Counted from the stretch's first letter, positions 27,682 through 35,639 are shown. The stretch is 64,000 nucleotides of DNA from Pseudomonas synxantha (GCF_900105675.1 NZ_LT629786.1:5642001-5706000); one strand, 5' to 3'. The notes: generated by a model not told the origin, from the sequence alone. A program made the numbers and translations.

Positions 27682-29352
27682 TTACCAGCTCCTGAACTTG
27701 GCGGGCGGGTTGTACAAGCCACCGGACCATTCCACCAGGTCGGCTACGCTCTTGGCGGCCAGCAATTCGCGGGTGGCGTCGGTGCGGCGGATACCCAGGT
27801 CTTCGGGCAAGGCAATCAAGCCTTCGCGGCGCATGCGTGCCGTGTCCTTGGGGTTATGGCGCATACCGATGGCCGTCACCCCGGCGACGGCAGCGATCAT
27901 TGCCTGGCGTTCTTCCAGGGAGCGCGCCTTGTAGAGGTAAGCGATGCCCTCTTCGGTGAGCAAGTGGGTAACGTCGTCGCCGTAGATCATGATCGGCGCC
28001 AGGGGCATGCCGCTTTTGCGGGCCACTTCTACTGCGTCGAGGGTGTCGACAAAGGTCGGTTTGCCGCCTTCCTGGAAGGTTTCGACCATCTGCACCACGA
28101 GTTTTTTCCCGCGTTCCAGCAGGGCTTCGGGCGCATCGTCGTGGCGCATATCCAGCCAGGCGGGTGTGCCATGACGGCGACCGCGTGGGTCGTGCCCCAT
28201 GTTCGGCGCTCCACCGAAACCGGCGAGGCGGCCACGGGTGACGGTGCTGGAATGGCCGTCGCCATCGACTTGCAGGGTTGCGCCGATAAACAGGTCCACC
28301 GCGTACTGGCCGGCCAATTGGCAGAACATGCGGTTGGAGCGCATCGAGCCATCGCGACCGGTGAAGAACACATCCGGGCGGGCGGCGATGTAATTCTCCA
28401 TGCCCAGTTCGGTGCCGAAGCAGTGCACGCTCTCGACCCAACCGCTTTCGATGGCGGGTATCAGCGTGGGGTGCGGGTTGAGTGTCCAGTTACGGCAGAT
28501 CTTGCCCTTGAGCCCCAGGGATTCGCCGTAGGTGGGCAGGATCAACTCGATGGCAGCGGTGTTGAAACCGATGCCATGGTTGAGCGACTGCACATTGTGC
28601 TTTTCGTAGATGCCACGGATCGCCATCATCGCCATCAGCACATGCACCGGCTTGATATGGCGCGGGTCGCGGGTGAACAGCGGTTCGATGTAGAACGGCT
28701 TGTCGGCCACCACCACGAAATCGACCCAGCTTGCGGGGATGTCGACGCGGGGCAAGTCGGTGACGTCGTCCACCAACTGGTTGACCTGCACGATGACAAT
28801 GCCATCGCTGAACGCCGCAGGTTCGATCAGCGCCGGGGTGTCTTCGGTGCTGGCGCCGGTGTAGATATTGCCGGCGCGGTCAGCCATGAAGCCGGCGGAG
28901 AGCACCACGTTGGGGATCAGGTCCACCACCAGGCGCGCGTAGAGTTCGATGTAGGTATGGATCGCGCCGATTTCCAGCAAGCCGTCTTCCAGCAACTGGC
29001 TGATGCGCAGGGATTGAGTGCCGGCGAAGGAAAAATCGAGCTTGCGGGCGATGCCTTTTTCAAACAGGTCCAGGTGCTCGGCGCGCCCGACACTGGGCAT
29101 GATCATGTGCAAATCGTGGAGCTTGGCGGGATCGGCCTTGGCCAGGGAGCGCGAGAGGAAGTCTGCCTGCTTCTGGTTGTTGCCTTCCAGCACCACGCGG
29201 TCGCCGGGGAGGATCAGCGCTTCAAGCGCCTCGACGATCTTGTCGCTGGGCAACACCGCCCCGTCTGCAAATTTTTTGACCAGCCCGAGCCGCCGCTGCT
29301 TCTCGTCGCGCCGCCGCGTCCAGCGCGAGTCGGGGGTGATGGTTGTTGTCAT
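27682..29352 (-). CDS. mdcA: Malonate decarboxylase alpha subunit (acetyl-S-ACP:malonate ACP transferase)
   Basis: 556 residues with a CoA-transferase-like fold. The start MTTTITPDSRWTRRRDEK is typical, and conserved segments include GDRVVLEGNNQKQADFL and HCFGTELGMENYIAARPDVFFTGRDGS. MdcA swaps acetyl for malonyl on the MdcC thiol. It is the first gene of the operon mdcA-B-C-D-E-G-H-madL-madM. The promoter and MdcR target should lie in the 166-bp gap at 29353-29518; I see no obvious dyad there. An in-frame ATG further upstream would add 21 residues. Confidence 0.96.
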   Translation of the reverse strand: MTTTITPDSRWTRRRDEKQRRLGLVKKFADGAVLPSDKIVEALEALILPGDRVVLEGNNQKQADFLSRSLAKADPAKLHDLHMIMPSVGRAEHLDLFEKGIARKLDFSFAGTQSLRISQLLEDGLLEIGAIHTYIELYARLVVDLIPNVVLSAGFMADRAGNIYTGASTEDTPALIEPAAFSDGIVIVQVNQLVDDVTDLPRVDIPASWVDFVVVADKPFYIEPLFTRDPRHIKPVHVLMAMMAIRGIYEKHNVQSLNHGIGFNTAAIELILPTYGESLGLKGKICRNWTLNPHPTLIPAIESGWVESVHCFGTELGMENYIAARPDVFFTGRDGSMRSNRMFCQLAGQYAVDLFIGATLQVDGDGHSSTVTRGRLAGFGGAPNMGHDPRGRRHGTPAWLDMRHDDAPEALLERGKKLVVQMVETFQEGGKPTFVDTLDAVEVARKSGMPLAPIMIYGDDVTHLLTEEGIAYLYKARSLEERQAMIAAVAGVTAIGMRHNPKDTARMRREGLIALPEDLGIRRTDATRELLAAKSVADLVEWSGGLYNPPAKFRSW

Positions 29353-29518
29353 GGTTGCTCCACGGGGGGTTGCTGTCGTGGGCTGTACCTTAGGAGCGAA
29401 TTCGGGGGCCATCAATCAAGCTCAATGACAGACCGTTACGCCTGGAGTAATGAAGATCAAAATGTGCTCAGTAGCGCCTGTCAGATAGCAGTCCCTGTGT
29501 GGGACCGAACGAACCGCG

Positions 29519-29953
29519 CTATCTCTGATCAAGGCTAGCCAAAAAATCTTCCACTTTGACCAGCAATACCGTCGCGCTATCGATCAACTGGCTTAGCAGG
29601 GCCTCATCCTCATCCATATACCCTTCGTATTCCGCCAGGTTGCGACGCTCATGACACAACGCCAACAACCGCACCTGCACCTTGCTCGCGTCGAGGGTGT
29701 GAACCAGACATTTAAAGACCAGATAGCGTTTGTCAGAACGATAGCCTTGCAAGCGCAAAGCCGTGAGGGCGATAGCATGGGCGGCGTTGTAAGCCAGATC
29801 GAAACGGCTGGCGAATGATAGCTGTGGGGTCGCGGCGTCCTTCAATCGATCACGAGCTGAACGCATCAGCCCGTCACACTCCTTGCGATCCGGCGGCTCA
29901 GCCTTCAAGCCACCACTACGTTGCAGATTCTCCAGGTTTGCCTTGCTGTCCAT
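29519..29953 (-). CDS. HEPN-domain protein (putative HepT-like toxin)
   Basis: 144 residues, all-helical, of the HEPN type: LSFASRFDLAYNAAHAIALTALRLQGYRSDKR (about 45-76) is the conserved helix pair, and CHERRNLAEYEGYM (100-113) is the terminal motif. Canonical HEPN RNases carry Arg-x(4-6)-His; here Arg104 is followed by Tyr109, and the His (His101) lies before the Arg. RNase activity is therefore uncertain, although the Tyr could be an AMPylation target as in HepT. The gene overlaps the 3' end of the nucleotidyltransferase gene by 38 nt, the standard arrangement of HEPN/MNT toxin-antitoxin pairs. Confidence 0.72.
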   Translation of the reverse strand: MDSKANLENLQRSGGLKAEPPDRKECDGLMRSARDRLKDAATPQLSFASRFDLAYNAAHAIALTALRLQGYRSDKRYLVFKCLVHTLDASKVQVRLLALCHERRNLAEYEGYMDEDEALLSQLIDSATVLLVKVEDFLASLDQR

Positions 29954-30545
29954 CCGTGGATTCCAGGGGGTTGCCCCCTAACAGATTGATCTTGTCCTGC
30001 TGCACTACCCGCTGCACGAAACTGTTCCCGGCATTCCATTTACCGATCCAGTCTTCAGGGGTGTACAGCGTCGGGTTGATGGTGCGACCCAGTTGCTCTT
30101 CCAGCGGCATGAGTTGCTCCATGACTTCACTGTAGTTGAGGCTTTGACCGATCAGCATCAGATCTATGTCACTGGATGAGTGCGCCTCACCCTTGGCGAT
30201 GGAACCGTAGATAAACGCCCAGGTGATCTGCTCGGCAAACGGTGCCAGTGCATTGCGCAATGGCTCGTCCAGGCTCAGCGTCTTGCGCACGATAGCCAAC
30301 AGTTCCGAGTAAATCGGGCACTGAGGGTTGGCTTGGTAGTGAGTCTGGTTGCCTTGGCGCGTCATGTTCAAGATGCCCGCCAACTGCAAACGCTCCAACT
30401 CTCGGGTGAGGCTACCCTTACCCACCTGGGCCCACCGGGCAATTTCATTGGTGAAAAAGCTTTGGTCGGGCTTGCCGAAAAGCAGGCCCAGCACTTTTTG
30501 CTGGGTGACCGTGAAGAGCGCAGTACTGAGCGGCAAGGTGTGCAT
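29916..30545 (-). CDS. Winged-helix/minimal nucleotidyltransferase fusion (MntA-like antitoxin)
   Basis: 209 residues. Residues 10-75 form a winged helix-turn-helix (QQKVLGLLF, then TNEIARWAQVGKGSLTRELERL and a wing at GILNMTRQGNQTHY). Residues 105-190 are a minimal nucleotidyltransferase with Gly114-Ser115, ten residues, then Asp126-Ile-Asp128, i.e. the GSx10DxD motif of MntA proteins that AMPylate HepT toxins. Most MntA proteins lack the DNA-binding part. The ATG at 30545 is used, but it has no good SD. A TTG four codons upstream (30557) sits 5 nt after GGGA. A nested palindrome directly upstream is a plausible self-operator. Confidence 0.75.
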   Translation of the reverse strand: MHTLPLSTALFTVTQQKVLGLLFGKPDQSFFTNEIARWAQVGKGSLTRELERLQLAGILNMTRQGNQTHYQANPQCPIYSELLAIVRKTLSLDEPLRNALAPFAEQITWAFIYGSIAKGEAHSSSDIDLMLIGQSLNYSEVMEQLMPLEEQLGRTINPTLYTPEDWIGKWNAGNSFVQRVVQQDKINLLGGNPLESTDGQQGKPGESAT

Positions 30546-30561
30546 GGCAGCGGCCAATGAG

Positions 30562-30595
30562 TCCCAAAAAGGGAACGATAGGTCCCTTTTTGGGA
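30562..30595 (-). promoter_or_regulatory. Nested palindrome, candidate operator of the MNT/HEPN pair
   Basis: TCCCAAAAAGGGA (30562-30574) and its exact complement TCCCTTTTTGGGA (30583-30595) form a 13-bp inverted repeat with an 8-nt centre. Each arm is itself a TCCC-N5-GGGA dyad, so the site offers two half-palindromes. It lies 16 bp before the nucleotidyltransferase ATG and 11 bp after the DUF6124-type gene. Confidence 0.6.
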
Positions 30596-30606
30596 ACGAT
30601 CAAGTT

Positions 30607-30846
30607 TTAAGCCGCTGAGGAGGGGGATATCTGTTCCAGTGCTTGATCCACCAATAGCTGTCCTATCTCTGCCATTTGCTGAATCCCGAGCATGACGGCG
30701 CGCTGGGAAGTGTCCAGGTCGAAAGCCAGGTTGCAGGTGAGTGCGTTGAGGGAGGACAGGGTTTCGCTGGCGTTGACCAGCAGGGTTTCGGTGTTCTGGT
30801 GGGGGTTTACGGTGAAAAGGGGTGGATTGGGGGTAGGTTTGATCAT
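30607..30846 (-). CDS. Small DUF6124-type protein
   Basis: 79 residues: a Pro/Asn-rich start (MIKPTPNPPLFTVNPHQNTETLL) followed by one long amphipathic helical stretch (ASETLSSLNALTCNLAFDLDTSQRAVMLGIQQMAEIGQLLVDQAL). No signal peptide or membrane helix. I recall similar small proteins, filed as DUF6124 or DUF3077, in several copies per fluorescent Pseudomonas genome, but no function is known to me. GGAG lies 9 nt before the ATG. The leader carries an elaborate RNA structure. Confidence 0.7.
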   Translation of the reverse strand: MIKPTPNPPLFTVNPHQNTETLLVNASETLSSLNALTCNLAFDLDTSQRAVMLGIQQMAEIGQLLVDQALEQISPSSAA

Positions 30847-30852
30847 GATTTA

Positions 30853-30985
30853 CAGCTCCGATATGTGATGGAAGCTGCCCTCTTCCGCTTGCACGCGAAT
30901 CAAGGTGGCAGCTGTGCGCAGGTGTGCAAGACCGGGCATATCGGACCCCGGCAGACTCCGAAGAGTCTCCCACGCACAGCCGCCA
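30853..30985 (-). promoter_or_regulatory. Structured leader RNA with riboswitch-like alternative pairings
   Basis: On the minus strand a 13-bp helix (30985-30973 with 30918-30906, one G-U) closes a junction holding two hairpins: GACTC-TTCG-GAGTC (30967-30954) and CCGGG/CCCGG (30951-30932). The 3' arm segment AGCTGCC (30913-30907) can instead pair perfectly with GGCAGCT (30879-30873). The overlapping segment CAGCTTC (30877-30871) can pair with GGAGCTG (30859-30853), which contains the Shine-Dalgarno of the DUF6124-type gene. The three options are mutually exclusive in the way expected of a translational switch. These pairings are read from sequence; the regulatory role is inferred. Confidence 0.55.
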
Positions 30986-31004
30986 TAACGAGTACAGCAG
31001 GCAT

Positions 31005-31035
31005 AAAAAACGCCCGTTGAATGGCTATGGGCGTT
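31005..31035 (-). terminator. Rho-independent terminator on the minus strand
   Basis: AACGCCC (31009-31015) pairs with GGGCGTT (31029-31035) around a 13-nt loop, and on the minus strand six T follow. No gene ends just before it. It therefore marks the 3' end of a non-coding transcript or an attenuator ahead of the structured leader. Confidence 0.75.
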
Positions 31036-31140
31036 GGTGCGCCGACATGTAACCGGACTTGCACGTCCGTGTCACCGTTTTTTGCGATGACGGGACGAAG
31101 ACTAGGCGTGCGGACCTCTCACCACAAGTTCATGCGCGGC
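31005..31140 (-). ncRNA. Possible small RNA ending at the 31005-31035 terminator
   Basis: Upstream of the terminator on the minus strand lies a hairpin CGGAC-GTGCAA-GTCCG (31069-31054), extended by TGTC/GACA pairing (31073-31070 with 31047-31044). No reading frame of interest overlaps it. The right-hand end is a guess, as no promoter could be fixed. Confidence 0.25.
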
Positions 31141-31146
31141 CCAAAA

Positions 31147-31414
31147 TCTTGCAGGAAAAATCCGAAGCCTTTTATGTCGAAGGGCGTGCAGGAAGTTTCA
31201 TACAGCGTTTTGGGGTTGTTGCTTGGAACTGGTCCTTCTAGCCTTCGCGGTTGAATGCCCATAGTCGAAGGACGTACCAACATGCCGATGCACAACCCAC
31301 CTCACCCAGGTGAAATATTGCTTGAAGATGTGATTCCTGCCTTGGGCATTACCATTACCGAGATAGCATGACTGCACGGTGAGCAGCGTCCAGGTCGAAG
31401 TCTTGCAGGAAAAA
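31147..31414. repeat. 14-bp direct repeat bracketing the HigA stub
   Basis: TCTTGCAGGAAAAA occurs at 31147-31160 and again at 31401-31414, followed by the related strings TCCGAAGCC and CCCGAGCCC. The second copy belongs to the nhaA terminator region. The segment between, which includes the higA remnant, may have arrived or been trimmed by recombination between short repeats. Confidence 0.5.
31282..31371 (+). pseudogene. higA: Truncated HigA-type antitoxin
   Basis: The 29-codon frame MPMHNPPHPGEILLEDVIPA... then LGITITEIA ends in TGA. The first 29 residues match the well-conserved start of HigA/VapI antitoxins (M-x-NPPHPGEIL-x-E-D), but the helix-turn-helix that should follow is missing, and no HigB toxin frame is recognisable upstream. 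It is a decayed toxin-antitoxin remnant. Confidence 0.7.
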
Positions 31415-31438
31415 CCCGAGCCCCCGCCCACCGGGCTC
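31409..31438 (-). terminator. Rho-independent terminator of nhaA
   Basis: Read on the minus strand, GAGCCC (31438-31433) pairs with GGGCTC (31423-31418), followed by GGGTTTTT. It lies 17 nt after the nhaA stop. Confidence 0.75.
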
Positions 31439-31454
31439 TTCCCTGCGCGGGCTG

Positions 31455-32801
31455 TCAGGCGCGTTTGCGCTGGGCCCAACCCCAACTCAAGCCCAGCAAG
31501 GCCGCCAGGCCGGAAGCGCACAGCACGCTCAGTTTGGCGGCGGACAGCAGGCTGGCATCGTTGAACGCCAGCGAGGCGATGAAGATCGACATGGTAAAGC
31601 CGATACCCGCCAGCAAACCGACCAGCACCACGCCAGACCACGTCACACCCTGTGGCAATTGACACAACCGCGACTTGACCAGCAACCCGCAAGCCAGGAT
31701 GACGCCGACCGGCTTGCCCACCACCAAGGCCAGGATCACTGCGATGAAGACGTGCTGCGACATCCCTTCGTCGAGGTTCGCGCCGGCCAGGTTCACCCCG
31801 GCGTTGGCCAGTGCGAACAACGGCATGATGCCGAACGCCACCCAGGGGTGCAGCGCGGTCTGGATACGTTGCACGGGCGAGAGCATTTCGCGCTGCGCCT
31901 GGCGTATCTGTTTGAGGGGTTGATGCACCGCCTGCGGGTCGTGGCCCTTTGCAGAAAACTTGTCGACCAGTTCGTGGAAGTTGCGCTGCAGGCTTTCCAG
32001 CGGTCGCTCACGCATCGGCATCGAGCGCACCGGGCTCATCAGACCGAGCAGCACGCCGGCCAGCGTGGGGTGTACGCCGGTCTTGAGCAGGCCGTACCAG
32101 ACGATCGCGCCTGGCAGGATGTACAGCGCCGTCTTGCTGATCCCCATGCGCTGGAACAACAGCACCATCAGCACCCCGCCCAGGGCAATTACCACTCCGC
32201 TCAAATCGAGGCTGGCGGTATAGAACAGCGCAATGATCAGGATGGCGACGATGTCATCGATAATCGCCAGGGCCAGCAGCAGAATGCGCACGCCGCCGGG
32301 AATGGACTTGCCCAGCAACGCCAGTACGCCCACCGCAAAAGCGATGTCCGTTGCGGTCGGCACGGCCCAGCCATGGCTGGCCTCGGTGCTGTGGTTGATC
32401 GCCAGGTAAATGAGGGCCGGTACCACCACGCCCCCCAAGGCCGCGCCCAGCGGCAAGATGGCCATTTTGAAGCTGGCCAAGGCACCGTCGTGGATTTCCT
32501 GGCGTATCTCGGCGCCCACCACCAGAAAGAAAATCGTCATCAGGCCGTCGTTCACTAAAAAGTGCAGCGACCTGGACACACTCCACTCGCCAAAGCCCAA
32601 CGTTATCTGGGTATGCCAAAGGTGTTCATAGCTGGCGGCATAAGGGCTGTTGGCCCAGGTAAGGGCGACCAGGGCCGCCACCAGCAGCGCGATGCCGCTG
32701 ACCGCTTCGATATGGGAAAACCGCTCCAGCGCGGACAGGGCACGCTCGGCTAAGACTTGCGGACGGGGAATGGCAGACGAGAGCGGTTTTTTTCCAGGCA
32801 C
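31455..32801 (-). CDS. nhaA: Na+/H+ antiporter NhaA
   Basis: About 448 residues, longer than E. coli NhaA (388 aa). Twelve membrane helices are predicted. [14 protein letters not shown] carries the Asp-133-type residue and [16 protein letters not shown] the two adjacent Asp (E. coli 163-164) that bind Na+ and H+; [15 protein letters not shown] is the conserved end of the transporter. A hydrophilic loop of about 60 residues ([20 protein letters not shown]...) in the second half is unusual. The GTG at 32801 follows GGAG by 7 nt and is preferred; a TTG at 32849 would add 16 basic residues but has no SD. Confidence 0.92.
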   Translation of the reverse strand: MPGKKPLSSAIPRPQVLAERALSALERFSHIEAVSGIALLVAALVALTWANSPYAASYEHLWHTQITLGFGEWSVSRSLHFLVNDGLMTIFFLVVGAEIRQEIHDGALASFKMAILPLGAALGGVVVPALIYLAINHSTEASHGWAVPTATDIAFAVGVLALLGKSIPGGVRILLLALAIIDDIVAILIIALFYTASLDLSGVVIALGGVLMVLLFQRMGISKTALYILPGAIVWYGLLKTGVHPTLAGVLLGLMSPVRSMPMRERPLESLQRNFHELVDKFSAKGHDPQAVHQPLKQIRQAQREMLSPVQRIQTALHPWVAFGIMPLFALANAGVNLAGANLDEGMSQHVFIAVILALVVGKPVGVILACGLLVKSRLCQLPQGVTWSGVVLVGLLAGIGFTMSIFIASLAFNDASLLSAAKLSVLCASGLAALLGLSWGWAQRKRA

Positions 32802-33039
32802 TGGCTGACTCCGATGGCGGCCCGACCAACGCTTGAATTTAACCTGCAATGCGCGACACGCGACACAGCACCCGCGGCGATGATATGAAGCCGAGGCAGC
32901 GGATGCAAACCCTATGCGGCGTCTTTAATCCCCTCTGGCGTCTGCGCCGCTTCATCAGCCACGGATCACAGATGGTAAGGTTGGGCAGCGACGGCCATTG
33001 ATGGCGGCTCTTTCCCTTACTTTTCATCTCCGAGGTTCC

Positions 33040-34920
33040 ATGCAGATCGAGTTACAGGAGATTCGCGACCACCTTCACCGTTTCCCGCCTTTCGATGCGC
33101 TGCCGCTCGAATCGCTCGAGGCTATCGCCCGGCGCATTGAGGTCAGTTACTTCAAGGCGGGTTCCGACATTCTGGAAGCGGGCGCGGTTGTCCAGCATCT
33201 GCATTATGTGCGCAGCGGCGCCGTGGAAATTTACCGACGCAACGGCGAGCTCTATAACCGCCTGGTCGAGGGCGATATCTTCGGCCAGGCCGGTTTGTTG
33301 CGCAGCAATAAGGTGCGCTTTCCGGCCAAGGCGCTGGAAGACAGCCTGATCTACTTTATCCCCGCCGAGCTGTTCGCCGAGTTGTGCGCCCAACACGACA
33401 CCTTTGCCGACTTCGTCGAAGCCGAAGGGCATTCCCGGCTTAAGAGCGCAGTGGAGTCCCAGGGTCGGGCGAGCGAGCTGATCCAGCTGAAAAGTCGTGC
33501 GCTGATCTCGCGCTCGCTGGTGTGGGTGAGCGCCGACACGTCCGTGCACGAAGCCGCCAAGGTGATGACCGAACAGAGCGTTTCATGTGTGGTCGTCATG
33601 GCGCCCGGCGACGGGTCGCATGCCAAGATGGTCGGCCTTGTGACCGACCGCGACCTGCGCACCCGCGTGGTCGCAGCGGCGCGCAGCGACACCGCCACCG
33701 CGATCAGCGAGATCATGACCGTCGACCCTGCGGCGATACAGGCTGACGACTCGGTGTTCGAAGCTATGCTGGTGATGCTGCGCCGCAATATCCATCACCT
33801 GCCGGTGGTACACAAGGGCCGTACCCTGGGCTTGATCAACTTGTCGGACATCATCCGCTACGAGTCCCAGAGCAGCCTGTACCTGGTCAATCGCATCTCC
33901 AACCAAACCTCGGTCGAAGGCCTGCGCGTGCTGTTGCGTGATTTGCGCGGCACGTATATCCGCATGGTGCGCGATGGCGCCACCGCGCACATGATCGGCA
34001 GTGCCATTTCCGGTATTGGCCGAGCGTTCACCCAGCGCCTGCTGGAGCTTGCCGAAAAGAAACTGGGCCCGCCGCCGGTGCCCTACTGCTTCATGGTGCT
34101 GGGCTCGATGGCACGCGATGAGCAGTTGCTGGTCACCGACCAGGACAACGCCCTGGTACTCGACGACAGCTTCGACCCCGCGTTGCACGACGGGTATTTT
34201 CGCAGCCTCGCCGCCTTTGTCAGCGACGGCCTCGCCGCGTGCGGCTACAGCTATTGCAAGGGCGCAATCATGGCGACCAACGATCAGTGGCGCCAGCCGC
34301 TGCACGTGTGGCGCGCCTACTTTGAACAGTGGATAGAAAAACCCAACCCCGCAACGCTGCTCAACAGCTGCATTTTTTTCGATCTCGATGGCGTGTATGG
34401 CCAGCTTGAACTGGTGCAGACGCTCAAAACCCTGTGTGCGCAAAAATCCAGCCGCCACCCGGCCTTCCTGCATGCCATGGCGCGCATCGCCCTGAACCGC
34501 ACGCCGCCCTTGGGATTTTTCCGTACGTTCGTGGTGGAAACGGATGGGCGACAAAAACGCATCATCAACCTCAAGGGTCGCGGCACCGCGCCGCTCACCG
34601 ACCTGATTCGCATCCATGCCCTGGCCTGTGCCAGCACCGCGCAGAACTCGTTTGACCGGCTTGAGGCGATCAGCGGCACCCAACTGATGCAACCCGAGGC
34701 GGTCGAGCATCTCCGTTACGCCCTGGAGTTTCTGTCCATGGTGCGCATCCGCCACCAGGCTGAAGCCATGGAGCAAGGCGAAACGCCCGACAACTACATC
34801 GAGCCGGAGCGTTTTTCCACCAGCGAGCGGCATAACCTCAAGGAGGCCTTCCAAGTGTTGAACAATGCGCAGAACTTCCTGCGGTTCCGCTACCCGGCAA
34901 AAGGACGGCCAAACCCGTGA
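33040..34920 (+). CDS. cNMP-binding/CBS/nucleotidyltransferase protein (DUF294)
   Basis: 626 residues, cytoplasmic. Domain order: cyclic-nucleotide-binding beta roll (about 15-125, with LVEGDIFGQAGLL), two CBS domains (about 160-280, ending RTLGLINLSDIIRYESQ), then a DUF294 nucleotidyltransferase with GSMARDEQLLVTDQDNALV as the Gly-Ser/Asp-x-Asp active site, and a C-terminal helical DUF294_C region. Such proteins are predicted signal-responsive nucleotidyl- or uridylyltransferases and are often linked to acetate metabolism or to an exonuclease. Here the exonuclease gene overlaps by ATGA. The ATG at 33040 follows GAGG. Confidence 0.93.
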   Translation: MQIELQEIRDHLHRFPPFDALPLESLEAIARRIEVSYFKAGSDILEAGAVVQHLHYVRSGAVEIYRRNGELYNRLVEGDIFGQAGLLRSNKVRFPAKALEDSLIYFIPAELFAELCAQHDTFADFVEAEGHSRLKSAVESQGRASELIQLKSRALISRSLVWVSADTSVHEAAKVMTEQSVSCVVVMAPGDGSHAKMVGLVTDRDLRTRVVAAARSDTATAISEIMTVDPAAIQADDSVFEAMLVMLRRNIHHLPVVHKGRTLGLINLSDIIRYESQSSLYLVNRISNQTSVEGLRVLLRDLRGTYIRMVRDGATAHMIGSAISGIGRAFTQRLLELAEKKLGPPPVPYCFMVLGSMARDEQLLVTDQDNALVLDDSFDPALHDGYFRSLAAFVSDGLAACGYSYCKGAIMATNDQWRQPLHVWRAYFEQWIEKPNPATLLNSCIFFDLDGVYGQLELVQTLKTLCAQKSSRHPAFLHAMARIALNRTPPLGFFRTFVVETDGRQKRIINLKGRGTAPLTDLIRIHALACASTAQNSFDRLEAISGTQLMQPEAVEHLRYALEFLSMVRIRHQAEAMEQGETPDNYIEPERFSTSERHNLKEAFQVLNNAQNFLRFRYPAKGRPNP

Positions 34921-35639
34921 AACACTCTTCAAAACCTGAGCCTTGCGCACCGCTGGATTGGGCGGCCCGGTTTCAGGTTCTGGCGCAGGAAGCACGCCAC
35001 CCGAGCCTGCAAAAGTTCTATCGCGCCGGGACGGTTGCACCGCAGACGCCGATCGAGCAGGTGCAGTTAATGGCCATGGACGTGGAAACCACCGGGCTCA
35101 ACCCCGGCGCCCACAGTATCGTCAGCATCGGCCTGATCCCGTTTACGCTCAAGCGCATACGCTGTGGCCAGGCGCTTTACTGGGTGATCAAACCGCCGTC
35201 GGAGTTGAACGAGCACTCGGTGACGTTCCATCACATTACTCATTCGGACATATTGCATGCGCCGCCCTTGTCCGAGGTGCTGGACGCGTTGCTTGAGGCC
35301 ATGGCCGGCAATGTGATGGTGGTGCATTACCGGAATATCGAACGCGGTTTTCTGGACCAGGCACTGCGCCGCCAATTAGGCGAAGGCCTGCAATTTCCGG
35401 TCATTGACACCATGCAGCTGGAAGCGCGCATGCACCGGGGCAACCGAAGCTGGCTTGGCCGGCTGCTGCGCCGTGCGCAACCCTCGATCAGGCTCGCCGA
35501 TAGCCGCGAACGCTATCACCTGCCGAGCTACCACGCCCACCACGCGCTCACGGATGCGCTGGCCGCGGCGGAATTGTTCCAGGCGCAGATCGCTCATCAC
35601 TACGTGCCGGGCACGCCGATCCAGGAATTATGGGATTGA
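34917..35639 (+). CDS. DEDDh 3'-5' exonuclease (DNA polymerase III epsilon-like)
   Basis: 240 residues. The exonuclease signature is intact: ExoI AMDVETTGLNPG with Asp-x-Glu, ExoII VHYRNIERGFLDQAL, and ExoIII HHALTDALAAAELF with the His and Asp. The family removes nucleotides from DNA or RNA 3' ends. It lacks the C-terminal alpha-subunit-binding tail of DnaQ, so it is an accessory exonuclease. The ATGA overlap couples it to the DUF294 protein, a pairing also seen in other gamma-proteobacteria. Partnership in one pathway is inferred from that. Confidence 0.92.
   Translation: MKHSSKPEPCAPLDWAARFQVLAQEARHPSLQKFYRAGTVAPQTPIEQVQLMAMDVETTGLNPGAHSIVSIGLIPFTLKRIRCGQALYWVIKPPSELNEHSVTFHHITHSDILHAPPLSEVLDALLEAMAGNVMVVHYRNIERGFLDQALRRQLGEGLQFPVIDTMQLEARMHRGNRSWLGRLLRRAQPSIRLADSRERYHLPSYHAHHALTDALAAAELFQAQIAHHYVPGTPIQELWD

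Noticed and set aside
27661..29538. A 625-codon plus-strand frame opposite mdcA
   Set aside because: mdcA on the minus strand is unambiguous by motif and operon context; the plus frame has random-like composition.
31040..31140. tRNA-like cloverleaf near the DUF6124-type leader
   Set aside because: Several hairpins are present, but there is no CCA-compatible acceptor stem, T-loop GTTCRA or anticodon arm in correct register.
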